The translations under genes and the position numbers were made by a program. The notes beneath the pieces are model-generated. The model saw nothing but the letters and a program-made list of their open reading frames with translations, made no database searches and was not told where the DNA came from. DNA of 7,546 bases from Burkholderiales bacterium (GTDB taxonomy: Bacteria; Pseudomonadota; Gammaproteobacteria; Burkholderiales; SG8-41), in the NCBI GenBank assembly GCA_005800795.1, contig SYEN01000417.1:1-7546 (forward strand), given 5' to 3'. This document shows positions 1-6,683 of this stretch, piece by piece. Each line of letters opens with the position of its first letter. The first letter of the stretch is position 1.

Positions 1-141
1 ATCATCAGCGGTTGCTGGCGCCCATAGGCTATATACCGCCTGCTCAAGCTGAGGCAAACTACTACCGGCAGATTGCCGAAAAGAGCACTTCCACTGTTTT
101 AACTTAAACCAATCAGCCTCCACGAAACCCGGGGCGGTTCA
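1..141 (+). mobile_element. Right end of an IS3-family insertion sequence (partial)
   Basis: The stretch holds the 3' end of an IS3-type transposase gene (stop at 105-107) followed by about 34 bases of non-coding end sequence finishing in GAAACCCGGGGCGGTTCA (124-141). Read from the outside inward this is TGAACCGCCCCGGGTTTC, a terminal inverted repeat of a kind I recall from many IS3-family elements of beta- and gammaproteobacteria. The rest of the element, including the left repeat, lies outside the window, so the pairing of the repeats and the target-site duplication cannot be seen. The boundary at 141 is inferred from the repeat pattern and could be off by a few bases. The adjacent minus-strand lipoprotein frame stops inside this end. 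Confidence 0.8.
3..107 (+). CDS. IS3-family transposase (OrfB), C-terminal end only
   Basis: Frame 3 from the left edge is open for 34 codons to a TAA at 105-107. The peptide begins HQRLLAPIGYIPPAQAEANY and continues YRQIAEK. This matches the very conserved tail of IS3-family OrfB transposases, in which the catalytic core is followed by RRLLEPIGxIPPAEAEAxYY. The protein is a DDE (retroviral-integrase-like) recombinase that moves the element through a circular intermediate. In this family it is normally made as an OrfAB fusion by programmed -1 frameshifting. Neither the DDE residues nor the OrfA part is in the window, so whether the full transposase is intact is unknown. The family call from this short tail is firm; the subgroup cannot be given. 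Confidence 0.82.
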   Translation, partial: HQRLLAPIGYIPPAQAEANYYRQIAEKSTSTVLT

Positions 142-741
142 TGATGCGCGCGATATGTTTAGCGGTCGGAACCACTCCAGGGTATGGGTGGTCAGATCGA
201 TCATCGCAGCGTTGCCGTTTACAATAGCTCTGGGAGGATCAGTGGGAAAGTAGGCGGAATACGATCGCCATACACCCAGCGCGATTATGTTTACTACCAG
301 TAGCCGGTTGACATTGTGCTTGGTTTTCAGCGACGAGAAATCCTTGCGAGATTTATTTGTCGAGTCGCCGACTTCCAGATTGGGCAGGTCATTGACGTTT
401 ATGGCGTCCTCAATCAAAACGGCATCGATGCCCTGTTTCTTGAGCAAACCGACCAAGTCTGAAGGCAACGGTTTGAGTTCAATTACGCTAAACGATTGTA
501 CTTGGGTGGTGAGCGACGAATGTGTGGCATTGGCGACCGCCAGACATAGCAGGCACCCAGCGCCGGGAAATGCCGTGTCGGGCTTGGGCAATTCCGACAT
601 AATCACGCCCACTTTTCCTGCCTTGGCCTTGCCGGCAGAAAAGTAATCTTCAGCCAGATTTATAGGCATTTGAGGCGGAACAGCACAACCACTCACGAAC
701 GCGAACAAGAAAATCAGGGCGCTCCAAAAGCGAAATCGCAT
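139..741 (-). CDS. Putative outer-membrane lipoprotein of unknown function, probably truncated by the IS
   Basis: A 200-residue protein starting at ATG 741-739. This start is chosen over an in-frame ATG at 792 because GGGAGGAG lies just upstream (744-751) and the N-terminus then reads as a clean lipoprotein signal: MRFRF, a hydrophobic core (SALIFLFAF), and lipobox V-S-G-C with the lipidated Cys at residue 19. The residue after Cys is Ala, so the usual Lol rule predicts outer-membrane sorting. The mature part has a conserved-looking FPGAGCLLCLAVA segment (about residues 57-69), a region predicting a nucleotide-free alpha/beta fold (GIDAVLIED, NRLLVVNIIALG), and ends ...THTLEWFRPLNISRAS. I do not recognise a named family; similar lipoproteins that I recall continue some tens of residues past the EW(F/Y) segment. 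The stop TGA (141-139) is the terminal trinucleotide of the adjoining IS end, so the native C-terminus is probably lost. Confidence 0.75.
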   Translation of the reverse strand: MRFRFWSALIFLFAFVSGCAVPPQMPINLAEDYFSAGKAKAGKVGVIMSELPKPDTAFPGAGCLLCLAVANATHSSLTTQVQSFSVIELKPLPSDLVGLLKKQGIDAVLIEDAINVNDLPNLEVGDSTNKSRKDFSSLKTKHNVNRLLVVNIIALGVWRSYSAYFPTDPPRAIVNGNAAMIDLTTHTLEWFRPLNISRAS

Positions 742-751
742 TTCTCCTCCC
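742..751 (-). promoter_or_regulatory. Strong Shine-Dalgarno of the lipoprotein gene
   Basis: On the minus strand GGGAGGAGAA directly precedes ATG 741-739. The GGAGG core ends 4 bases before the start codon. It decides the start: the in-frame ATG at 792 would place 17 non-signal-like residues in front of an otherwise typical lipoprotein signal peptide. Confidence 0.7.
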
Positions 752-837
752 GGTTGACCAAAATTAGCTGCGTCACCACACACTTCTAGCACAAATTGCC
801 GGCTGAACTGAGCGGCGCTATCAAATCACCAAGCCAT

Positions 838-867
838 ACTATATTGACTACGCAGGGCAAGGGTTAA
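838..867 (-). promoter_or_regulatory. Candidate sigma70-type promoter for the lipoprotein gene
   Basis: On the minus strand TTAACC (867-862) and TATAGT (843-838) are separated by 18 bases. The -10 box matches TATAAT at five of six positions and the -35 box matches TTGACA at four of six. Initiation would fall near 831, giving a leader of about 90 bases before ATG 741. It lies between the lipoprotein gene and the lgt remnant, in the right direction for the lipoprotein. This is pattern matching by eye only. Confidence 0.35.
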
Positions 868-931
868 AAGCCAAAAGTCTATTCGCTGTTCCAGTTGTCC
901 GGGCAGTCAACTACGCGCCCCAGGCAACGCT

Positions 932-1099
932 GACGGGTGCGCCCTTTCCAACATATCCGCCAGCTCCTCGCGCGTGCCGGACAGTTTTCTTGGCCTGCAG
1001 GCGATGGGCTGGTCGATGGGGCAATGGCTGTCGCTGCCGATGATTGTGGTGGGCGTGGCGATGCTGATGTGGGCCTGCCATGTGCCGCAAAAATCATAG
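932..1099 (+). pseudogene. lgt: Remnant of the 3' end of lgt (prolipoprotein diacylglyceryl transferase)
   Basis: In the frame that ends at TAG 1097-1099 the + strand encodes SRVPDSFLGLQAMGWSMGQW followed by LSLPMIVVGVAMLMWA. This is the well-conserved C-terminus of Lgt: the (R)xPD loop, then LGxxxxGxSMGQWLSLPM, then the last membrane helix. The alignment is recognisable back to about 950 (ISASSS where Lgt has FIAEFS) and fades upstream. There is no start codon, no GRxGNFxNxE signature and none of the other six helices, so only about 45 of roughly 270 residues survive. Lgt transfers diacylglycerol to lipobox cysteines in the inner membrane and is essential in most Gram-negatives, so an intact copy must exist elsewhere. 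Other open frames across this stretch on both strands are low-complexity Arg/Pro-rich and look like shadows. Confidence 0.7.
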
Positions 1100-1136
1100 A
1101 TCGCAAGTATTTGTTTTTATTGATATTTTTGGCTGA

Positions 1137-2132
1137 TTAATTTACTGTAATCCCCGCCTCACGCACCACGCGCGCCCAAGTCTCTATCTCCTGCTTAACC
1201 AGCGCGCCGAGTTCCGCCGACGTGCCTGACACCACGTCTGTGCCGGCGCCGGCGAAACTCTGGCGCAATTCCGGCGACAGCAAAGCGCGGGCAATTGCCG
1301 CGTGCAATTGGGTGATGATCGGCTCCGGCGTGCCGCGCGGCGCAACGATGCCGAACCAGATGGTGGCGCTGTAACCGGCAACGCCGCCCTCGGCGATGCT
1401 CGGAATATCCGGCGCCTGCGCGGAACGTTTGGCGCTGGTGACACCCAGTATGCGCAGCCGCCCTGCCTTGTGATGCGGCAGCACGATGGCGATACCGGGA
1501 AAGCCAATCTTCACCTGCCCGCCGAGCAAATCCGCGCTGGCCGGGCCGCTGCCTTTATACGGAATGTGCGTGACGTTGATCCCCGCCATCGACATGAATA
1601 ACGCGCCGAACAAATGCTGCGCGCCGCCCGTGCCCGACGATGCCCAATCGAGTTTGCCCGGCTGTGATTTGGCGAGCGTGATCAGTTCCTGCGTGGTGCG
1701 CGCGTTGAGCGAAGGATGCACCACCAGTGTATTCGGCGCGGAGCCGAACTGCCCAACCGGTACAAAATCCTTCAACGGGTGATACGGCAGCTTGCGGTAA
1801 ATTGCCGGGCTGACCGCAAACGGCGTACCGGTCATCAAAATGGTGTAACCATCGGGCGCCGCGTGGGCAACAACTTCGGTGCCCACCACACTGCCGGCAC
1901 CGGGGCGGTTGTCCACCACCACCTGTTGGCCAAATTGCTCGGACAGTTTTTGCGCCAGCACGCGCCCGGGCACATCCGTGGCGCCGCCGGGTGAAAACGG
2001 AATCACCATGCGTATCGGGCGCGCGGGGTAGTTTTGCGCGATGGTGGGCGGTGTGAGCAAAACAGCAGTGATCGCAGCGGCGAAAAAACAAACCGACGTT
2101 TTAAACTTAGCAGGCGTCATCAGCATTTCCAT
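1137..2132 (-). CDS. Bug-family (TctC-like) periplasmic substrate-binding protein
   Basis: A 331-residue secreted protein of the Bug family, the binding component of tripartite tricarboxylate transporters and many orphan receptors. A signal peptide spans about residues 1-32 (Lys-containing n-region, SVCFFAAAITAVLL core, likely cut after TIA). The mature part opens with YPARPIRMVIPFSPGGATD and shows the family blocks VVVDNRPGAG (71-80), AAPDGYTIL (91-99), HIPYKGSGPA (189-198), DLLGGQV (201-207) and PDIPSIAEGG. Length is normal for the family. Family members bind carboxylates such as citrate, glutamate or nicotinate; the ligand here cannot be read from sequence. ATG 2132 lies 3 bases after the transglutaminase stop; an in-frame ATG at 2120 (327 residues) has a weak GGAA ahead and is an equally good start. 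No tctA or tctB genes are nearby, so it is an orphan receptor or feeds a transporter encoded elsewhere. Confidence 0.93.
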   Translation of the reverse strand: MEMLMTPAKFKTSVCFFAAAITAVLLTPPTIAQNYPARPIRMVIPFSPGGATDVPGRVLAQKLSEQFGQQVVVDNRPGAGSVVGTEVVAHAAPDGYTILMTGTPFAVSPAIYRKLPYHPLKDFVPVGQFGSAPNTLVVHPSLNARTTQELITLAKSQPGKLDWASSGTGGAQHLFGALFMSMAGINVTHIPYKGSGPASADLLGGQVKIGFPGIAIVLPHHKAGRLRILGVTSAKRSAQAPDIPSIAEGGVAGYSATIWFGIVAPRGTPEPIITQLHAAIARALLSPELRQSFAGAGTDVVSGTSAELGALVKQEIETWARVVREAGITVN

Positions 2133-2135
2133 GCG

Positions 2136-4139
2136 TTACGATTTTTGCGTTGCGGTCTGGGTAACCAGCCAACGCTGCACACGTTCACGCAGTTGCGCAC
2201 GCAACGCCACCGGCAAGCCCGCAGGATCAAAGCGATAGCGATTATGCAGCGCAACGATTTCCTGCAACGGTCCGGTATCAAAATGCGCATCCCGTTCCAG
2301 CCGCGCGAGCCACGCGCGTGCGGTTTCATGCGGCTGGCGGCGCAGGCCCGCTTGCGCGAGTTGTTGTTCGATGCGGTAAAACTCCGAATCAGCACCCGTG
2401 CGGCCATCATTCGTAAGCATTTGTTTTAATTCAATATTTTTTGAAGTGCGGCTGCGAAGCAAACGCCACGCCAGCCACAACGCAAACGGCAGCACCACGA
2501 TCAGGCCGCCGATCAGCAATTTGCGTTCGTCGCTGTTGGCCCAGGCCTGAGAGGCGCGAAAGCGCGCCCACGACCACAGATCAGTAACCTTTGACCACGA
2601 TTTCGCCCAACCGCCGCCCGCATCGGCCTCGACTTCCGACCACATCGGCGGCGTGGTATCGATGTCGATCCACGCGCCGTTCACGTAAGCACGCACCCAC
2701 GCGTGGGTGTGGCGTGTGCGCACGAGATACCCGTTTTCCAGATCGTTTTTTTCGAGTACGCCAAAGCCGGTAGCGTAACGCGCCGGGATGCCGCCCGCGC
2801 GCAACAACAGCGCCGTAGCAGTGGCGAAATATTCGCAATGGCCGGATTTCGAACGATGCAGAAAATCCACAATGGCTGAACCCACCAGCGGCGCGTCTTT
2901 CTGATACGTTGAATAGCGATAGCCCAGCGCGAAATATTGTTTGACGGCGAGCGCGGCGTCATCGGGCTTGAGTTGCCGTAAACCCATCTCGACGGCCAGC
3001 GCTTCAAAGGCCTCACGTTCTTTATTGGGCACGCGTGTGTCGTCCGCCGTGGGTGGCCCCTCGAGCGCGTAAGTGCCGCCATAGGCGACCGTGTAGGAAA
3101 AAAACCCCGGCTCGCGCACGATCTGAACGGCGCCCAGCGCATTGCGTTGCATGTTGATGGCCTTTAGCGCCTCCACCGCCATGGCGCCCGAAGGCAGGCT
3201 CAACACCGGGTTGGGCCGCACCGTGTAATCGTGGATTGCCACGCGGGTGCTGGCTGCCGTGCCGCTCACTTTGTCCAACGGCCACAGATCGCCGGCCCCA
3301 CTCACGTTGGCAAACGGCGCGCTGCGCGCTAGCCACGCGTTGCCGGAATAGGTGTTGTAGCTCGCGCGATGCAGCAGCGCGGGCGGCTTTGTTCCCCCCG
3401 CAGGAAATACGCGCAGTACGATGGTGTCGGAATCCTTCAGCTTGCCGATGTGGCCAATATCGGTGGCGGCGCGATACGGGTCGGTGCGTGAGCCGTCGGC
3501 GGACAGCCATTCCGGCACGGCCTCCTGCAACCAGAGTTGTGTTTTGTGCATGCCAAAATGCAGCGCCGCCCCCACGCCGGCTGCCAGCGAAAATGCCACG
3601 GCCCAGGCGCCCACGCGATACGACAACGGGCGCAGGCGCACCAGCGGCAAACCCACCAGTGCCACCAACCCGATGTCAAACCACTCACTGCGATTGTTGG
3701 CAGCCGAGGCCGAAAAAATCCACACCGCGTAATAGGGAAACCACGGATCAAACGTCGCGGGCCGCGCCAGTGGATCACGGCGCAGGCTCCAGAACAGCAC
3801 ACTCGCATCCATGCGCTCGGCGGGACTGTAAGCATGCGTCAGCGCCAAGGGCAAAAACAGCATCGGCAACCAAAGGAAGAACAGAATGATCGCCTGCGGA
3901 TTGCCATGTACCACGTAAAAATACACGCCCAACAGCAGCGCAAACACACCGCAAAAATCCGCCACGCGGCACAGCGTCGCGGTGCTCTGCTGCCAGTGCA
4001 ACGACGTGTAAAACGAAGCGCACAACAGCGGTGCCGCTACTGCCGCAGCCAGCCACTGCCCGCTTTGCCAGCCCCAGAAACCGATGGCTGCAACGAGCAT
4101 GAGCGGGTGGATTTTTAGAATATCGGGCACACTGTTCAT
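2136..4139 (-). CDS. tgpA: TgpA-like membrane-bound transglutaminase (DUF3488 / transglutaminase core / DUF4129-like)
   Basis: A 667-residue protein from ATG 4139, chosen because it makes an ATGA overlap with the DUF58 stop codon and removes 17 hydrophilic residues that a start at 4190 would add. Order of parts: a multi-helix membrane region (about 13-43, 60-78, 84-103, 156-169, 177-196; DUF3488 type), a large periplasmic part, the transglutaminase-like core, one more helix (about 541-561), and a cytoplasmic tail with a DUF4129-like stretch (ETARAWLARLE...LHNRYRFDP). The Cys-His-Asp triad is visible: C435 in SGHCEYFA, H479 in RTRHTHAWV, and D494 in IDIDTTPP. All catalytic residues are present and length matches the family. 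TgpA of Pseudomonas aeruginosa, encoded beside a MoxR and a DUF58 gene, is reported as essential; its natural substrate is not settled. The name is by architecture and neighbours. Confidence 0.93.
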   Translation of the reverse strand: MNSVPDILKIHPLMLVAAIGFWGWQSGQWLAAAVAAPLLCASFYTSLHWQQSTATLCRVADFCGVFALLLGVYFYVVHGNPQAIILFFLWLPMLFLPLALTHAYSPAERMDASVLFWSLRRDPLARPATFDPWFPYYAVWIFSASAANNRSEWFDIGLVALVGLPLVRLRPLSYRVGAWAVAFSLAAGVGAALHFGMHKTQLWLQEAVPEWLSADGSRTDPYRAATDIGHIGKLKDSDTIVLRVFPAGGTKPPALLHRASYNTYSGNAWLARSAPFANVSGAGDLWPLDKVSGTAASTRVAIHDYTVRPNPVLSLPSGAMAVEALKAINMQRNALGAVQIVREPGFFSYTVAYGGTYALEGPPTADDTRVPNKEREAFEALAVEMGLRQLKPDDAALAVKQYFALGYRYSTYQKDAPLVGSAIVDFLHRSKSGHCEYFATATALLLRAGGIPARYATGFGVLEKNDLENGYLVRTRHTHAWVRAYVNGAWIDIDTTPPMWSEVEADAGGGWAKSWSKVTDLWSWARFRASQAWANSDERKLLIGGLIVVLPFALWLAWRLLRSRTSKNIELKQMLTNDGRTGADSEFYRIEQQLAQAGLRRQPHETARAWLARLERDAHFDTGPLQEIVALHNRYRFDPAGLPVALRAQLRERVQRWLVTQTATQKS
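4136..4139 (-). promoter_or_regulatory. ATGA stop/start overlap coupling DUF58 and tgpA
   Basis: On the minus strand ATG (4139-4137) of the transglutaminase gene and TGA (4138-4136) of the DUF58 gene share four bases. A purine-rich GGAAGGG lies about 13 bases upstream within the DUF58 coding region. Such overlaps usually mean that ribosomes ending the first gene reinitiate on the second, keeping the two membrane partners in proportion. Confidence 0.75.
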
Positions 4140-5455
4140 AGCTGTGCCAACCCTTCCAGCACCTTCCCCGGCTCGATCACGCGCAGCCACGGCGGGCGAT
4201 CTTCCGGCGGTTCTTTCGTCACCAGCAACACCAGTAGCGGCACGCCGGATTTTTGCAGATCGCGTATGAACTCACGGCGCGCGTCGTCCCACGCCAACAG
4301 CACGCAGATGCTGCCGGTCAGCTGCGCGCGCCGCGCGATGACTGCGTCGTGCAAAGTCTGAAACGGCTGGCTCGCGCATAGCTGTACACCCGCCAGCACT
4401 TCCATCAAACTGCCCGCCGACAATTGGCCGCGTCCGGCGGTGTAACAATACGATTCATTGCCGACGAACATCAGATCCAGCAGGCATTCCTGCGTGTTGA
4501 CGGTATACGCAAGCGACGCGGCGACCGATACCGCCTCTTCGAATGCCGACGTGGCCGTAGCGGCCTGTTTGATTGACCCGGCGCGAGTGTCACTGCCGAA
4601 GGTGTCGAGAATCAACGCGTGGCGTTCGAAGTATTCGTCCTGATACTCGCGCACCACCGGTTCGCCGATGCGCGCGTAACTTTTCCAGTGAATGCGTTGC
4701 AGCGGATCGCCGGGGCGGTAATCGCGCAGGCCGACGAATTCTTCCGAATCGCCGATGCCGGTGGCGAGCGCGACACCGCCGGGCTGGTGGCGGCGCGAGC
4801 CAGGCAGGCTGATCGGCGGCGTGGCATAGCGCTTGGGCAGCACCAGCAAATTGCCAGGCACCCCGTGTAGCGAAAGGCCGCGCACCAGCCCAAGCGGATC
4901 AGCGCGCGCCACCACCGCGCCTTGAAAGTGTTGGTTGCCACGATGCTGCGCGTGACCGGTCACGGTGATTTCCACCACGCTGCGTGGCGCTATATCGGGC
5001 AAGGCTATCTCTTTAATTTCGCAGGCATTTTTATTGCGAATCATTTGCTTCCACGCGCGATAGGTGGGCACCTTGTAGCGCGCGCGAAATTCCGCCAGCG
5101 GCGGGCGTGGATCGGCCAGTTCGTCGATCAGCGCGAGGCCATCGCGCGGCGCGTTTTCAAGATTGCCCACCGTCACGCGATAGTGAAACGCGTCGCCCGC
5201 CGTAACTGCCCGAGGCAGTTGGCGCACCACCGTGTAACGGCCGCGTTGCAGCCAGGCACCAATGGCCCCCACCAGCAGCAGGGCAACGGCAAACGCAAAA
5301 ATACGGTACGACACGGTTTGATTGGTATCCGCGCCCAGTGTCGCACTTGCGATCAGCACGCCGCCGACCAGCATGCCCGCACGCGTAAACCGCCGGTCGA
5401 TCACGCGCTGGCCGGCGGCGATTTTACTGAACAGCCAGTGAAAGAATTTCCACAT
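4136..5455 (-). CDS. DUF58 domain membrane protein with vWA-like region
   Basis: A 439-residue protein with two N-terminal membrane segments (about 27-42 and 52-69), a middle beta-rich part (about 70-200, TVVRQLPRAVTAGDAFHYRVTV onward), and the diagnostic DUF58 block EFVGLRDYRPGDP...RIHWKSYAR at 239-262. The C-terminal part (about 275-430) has the hydrophobic strand pattern of a von Willebrand A-like fold (HALILDTFGSD, CVLLAWDD, VPLLVLLVT), though the MIDAS DxSxS motif is not intact (DTFGS). DUF58 proteins are almost always found beside MoxR ATPases and are thought to be their membrane-linked partners. The gene begins 27 bases after the MoxR stop codon with no strong Shine-Dalgarno, and its stop codon overlaps the transglutaminase start, which suggests translational coupling down the cluster. 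Confidence 0.93.
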   Translation of the reverse strand: MWKFFHWLFSKIAAGQRVIDRRFTRAGMLVGGVLIASATLGADTNQTVSYRIFAFAVALLLVGAIGAWLQRGRYTVVRQLPRAVTAGDAFHYRVTVGNLENAPRDGLALIDELADPRPPLAEFRARYKVPTYRAWKQMIRNKNACEIKEIALPDIAPRSVVEITVTGHAQHRGNQHFQGAVVARADPLGLVRGLSLHGVPGNLLVLPKRYATPPISLPGSRRHQPGGVALATGIGDSEEFVGLRDYRPGDPLQRIHWKSYARIGEPVVREYQDEYFERHALILDTFGSDTRAGSIKQAATATSAFEEAVSVAASLAYTVNTQECLLDLMFVGNESYCYTAGRGQLSAGSLMEVLAGVQLCASQPFQTLHDAVIARRAQLTGSICVLLAWDDARREFIRDLQKSGVPLLVLLVTKEPPEDRPPWLRVIEPGKVLEGLAQL

Positions 5456-5482
5456 GGGTTCGCTGAATGTAACGGGCCGCGT

Positions 5483-6433
5483 CTACACCGGCGCCGGCAC
5501 GCTCTTCAACAAATCTGTCACCACGTCCTGCGCGGAACGTCCGGCGAACTTTGCTGCCGGGTCGATCGACAGCCGGTGCGCGAGCACGCTAACCGCCAGG
5601 TCGCGGATGTGATCAGGCGTCACAAATTCACCACCCTGCACCAGCGCCAACGCCTGCGCCATGTGTACCAGCGCGAGCGACGCGCGCGGCCCCGCGCCCA
5701 ATTGCACTGACGGCGCCCCGCGCGTGGCACGCGCCAGGTCGACCGCGTAGCGCTTCAATTCATCGCTGATACGAATATTTCTAACTTGTTGTTTTAATTC
5801 ACGAATTTGCAATGGTGTTACGCAGGCCTGCAAGCTGTCGAGTGGGTGCGCCTGCGCTTGTGCGTTGACGATGGCCACCTCGGCATCGGCGCTGACATAG
5901 CCCAGCGACAGCCGCACCGCGAAGCGATCCATCTGCGCCTCGGGCAACGGATAGGTGCCGCGAAACTCCACCGGGTTTTGCGTGGCGATGACAAAAAAAA
6001 GGTCGTCCAGCGCGTGCGTTTTGCCCTCGATGCTGACTTGACCCTCGCCCATGGCTTCGAGCAAAGCCGATTGCGTGCGCGGACTCGCACGATTGATTTC
6101 GTCGGCCAGCAGCACCTGCGTAAAAATCGGCCCAGCATGAAACTTGAAATCCTGATCGCGCGGGTTAAACACCGACACACCAAGAATATCCGACGGCAGC
6201 AAATCCGGCGTGAACTGTACGCGGCGAAATTCACCGCCGACACTTTTCGCCAATGCTTTTGCCAGCGTGGTCTTGCCGGTTCCGGGGTTGTCCTCCAGCA
6301 GCACATGCCCGCCGGCAAGAAACGCCGCCAGCACTTTATCGACGGTGTGCGACTGGCCGGACATCACGCGCTCGATATTGGCGCGCGCGCTGGCAATCAA
6401 ATCTGCAAGAGCTTGTGGAGATGAATGCGTCAC
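5483..6433 (-). CDS. MoxR-family AAA+ ATPase
   Basis: A 316-residue protein starting at GTG 6433-6431. AGAGGA (6446-6441) precedes the start by 7 bases, so the GTG is well supported. The MoxR motifs are all in place: Walker A LEDNPGTGKTTLA (46-58; Asp in place of the first Gly is normal in this family), FTPDLLPSDILG (74-85), Walker B VLLADEINRA (107-116), the ASPRTQSALLEAM helix, sensor 1 ATQNP (150-154), and GTYPLPEAQMDRF with the arginine of the MoxR signature (159-171). A lid domain follows to the C-terminus. Family members hydrolyse ATP and act like chaperones in maturing or remodelling envelope or cofactor-containing complexes, often together with vWA or DUF58 partners. It is the first gene of the minus-strand cluster with DUF58, the transglutaminase and the Bug protein. 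Confidence 0.95.
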   Translation of the reverse strand: MTHSSPQALADLIASARANIERVMSGQSHTVDKVLAAFLAGGHVLLEDNPGTGKTTLAKALAKSVGGEFRRVQFTPDLLPSDILGVSVFNPRDQDFKFHAGPIFTQVLLADEINRASPRTQSALLEAMGEGQVSIEGKTHALDDLFFVIATQNPVEFRGTYPLPEAQMDRFAVRLSLGYVSADAEVAIVNAQAQAHPLDSLQACVTPLQIRELKQQVRNIRISDELKRYAVDLARATRGAPSVQLGAGPRASLALVHMAQALALVQGGEFVTPDHIRDLAVSVLAHRLSIDPAAKFAGRSAQDVVTDLLKSVPAPV

Positions 6434-6529
6434 GCAGGAGTCCTCTCTGGTTGGTTGCTACGAGGGAATTTTACGCTACGCTTATTCGCAACCCGCCGTG
6501 CGGTGTGCGATTGCTATCGCTGGCGCAGT

Positions 6530-6655
6530 TTAGCGCGGTAAACCGGGAAACAAGCGCAGCGCATTCCCCCGATCAATCGCCATCAAAGCCACCGGGCTAA
6601 TCATACCGGTGGCAATGCTGCTTTTGTCCAGTTCATCGAGCGATATTTCCACCGC
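6530..6655 (-). pseudogene. Short decayed coding remnant, possibly amidohydrolase-related
   Basis: After a TGA, one minus-strand frame runs for 41 codons to TAA 6532-6530. It reads VEISLDELDKSSIATGMISP (20 residues shown), then VALMAIDRG, then NALRLFPGLPR. The segment DELDKSSIATGMIS resembles the (D)xMDxxGIATxxLS segment near the N-terminus of many amidohydrolase-2 proteins, and GNALRLFP resembles their common GNAxRLF tail. It lies just beyond the 3' end of a clearer amidohydrolase remnant on the same strand. It could be a scrambled leftover of a second family member or chance similarity in a short frame; the resemblance was judged by eye. Confidence 0.3.
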
Positions 6656-6683
6656 TCAGATGCCTGGATATTAATCGTAGGAT

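Noticed and set aside
879..1140. Overlapping open frames of 75 (minus) and 67 (plus) codons over the lgt remnant.
   Set aside because: Composition is Arg/Pro/Ala-rich with no recognisable motif, and the real coding signal is in a third frame (Lgt tail).
1100..1140. Terminator search in the AT-rich stretch following the Bug gene stop codon.
   Set aside because: The stretch is rich in A and T but shows no GC stem, so an intrinsic terminator is not supported.
2415..5805. AT-rich islands sharing the 12-mer TGAATTAAAACA (minus strand) in tgpA (about 2420-2435) and moxR (about 5788-5800).
   Set aside because: Both copies encode ELKQ in frame within conserved proteins; a shared four-codon Lys-rich peptide explains them better than a regulatory repeat.
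6462..6480. TAAAAT on the minus strand (6473-6468) as a -10 box for the moxR cluster.
   Set aside because: It would give a leader of about 28 bases, but no -35 box lies 16-18 bases upstream and there is no extended -10; the promoter of the cluster remains unlocated.
6508..6521. Small hairpin GCGAT-TGCT-ATCGC as a terminator after the amidohydrolase remnants.
   Set aside because: The stem has only 5 base pairs and no following T-run on either strand.
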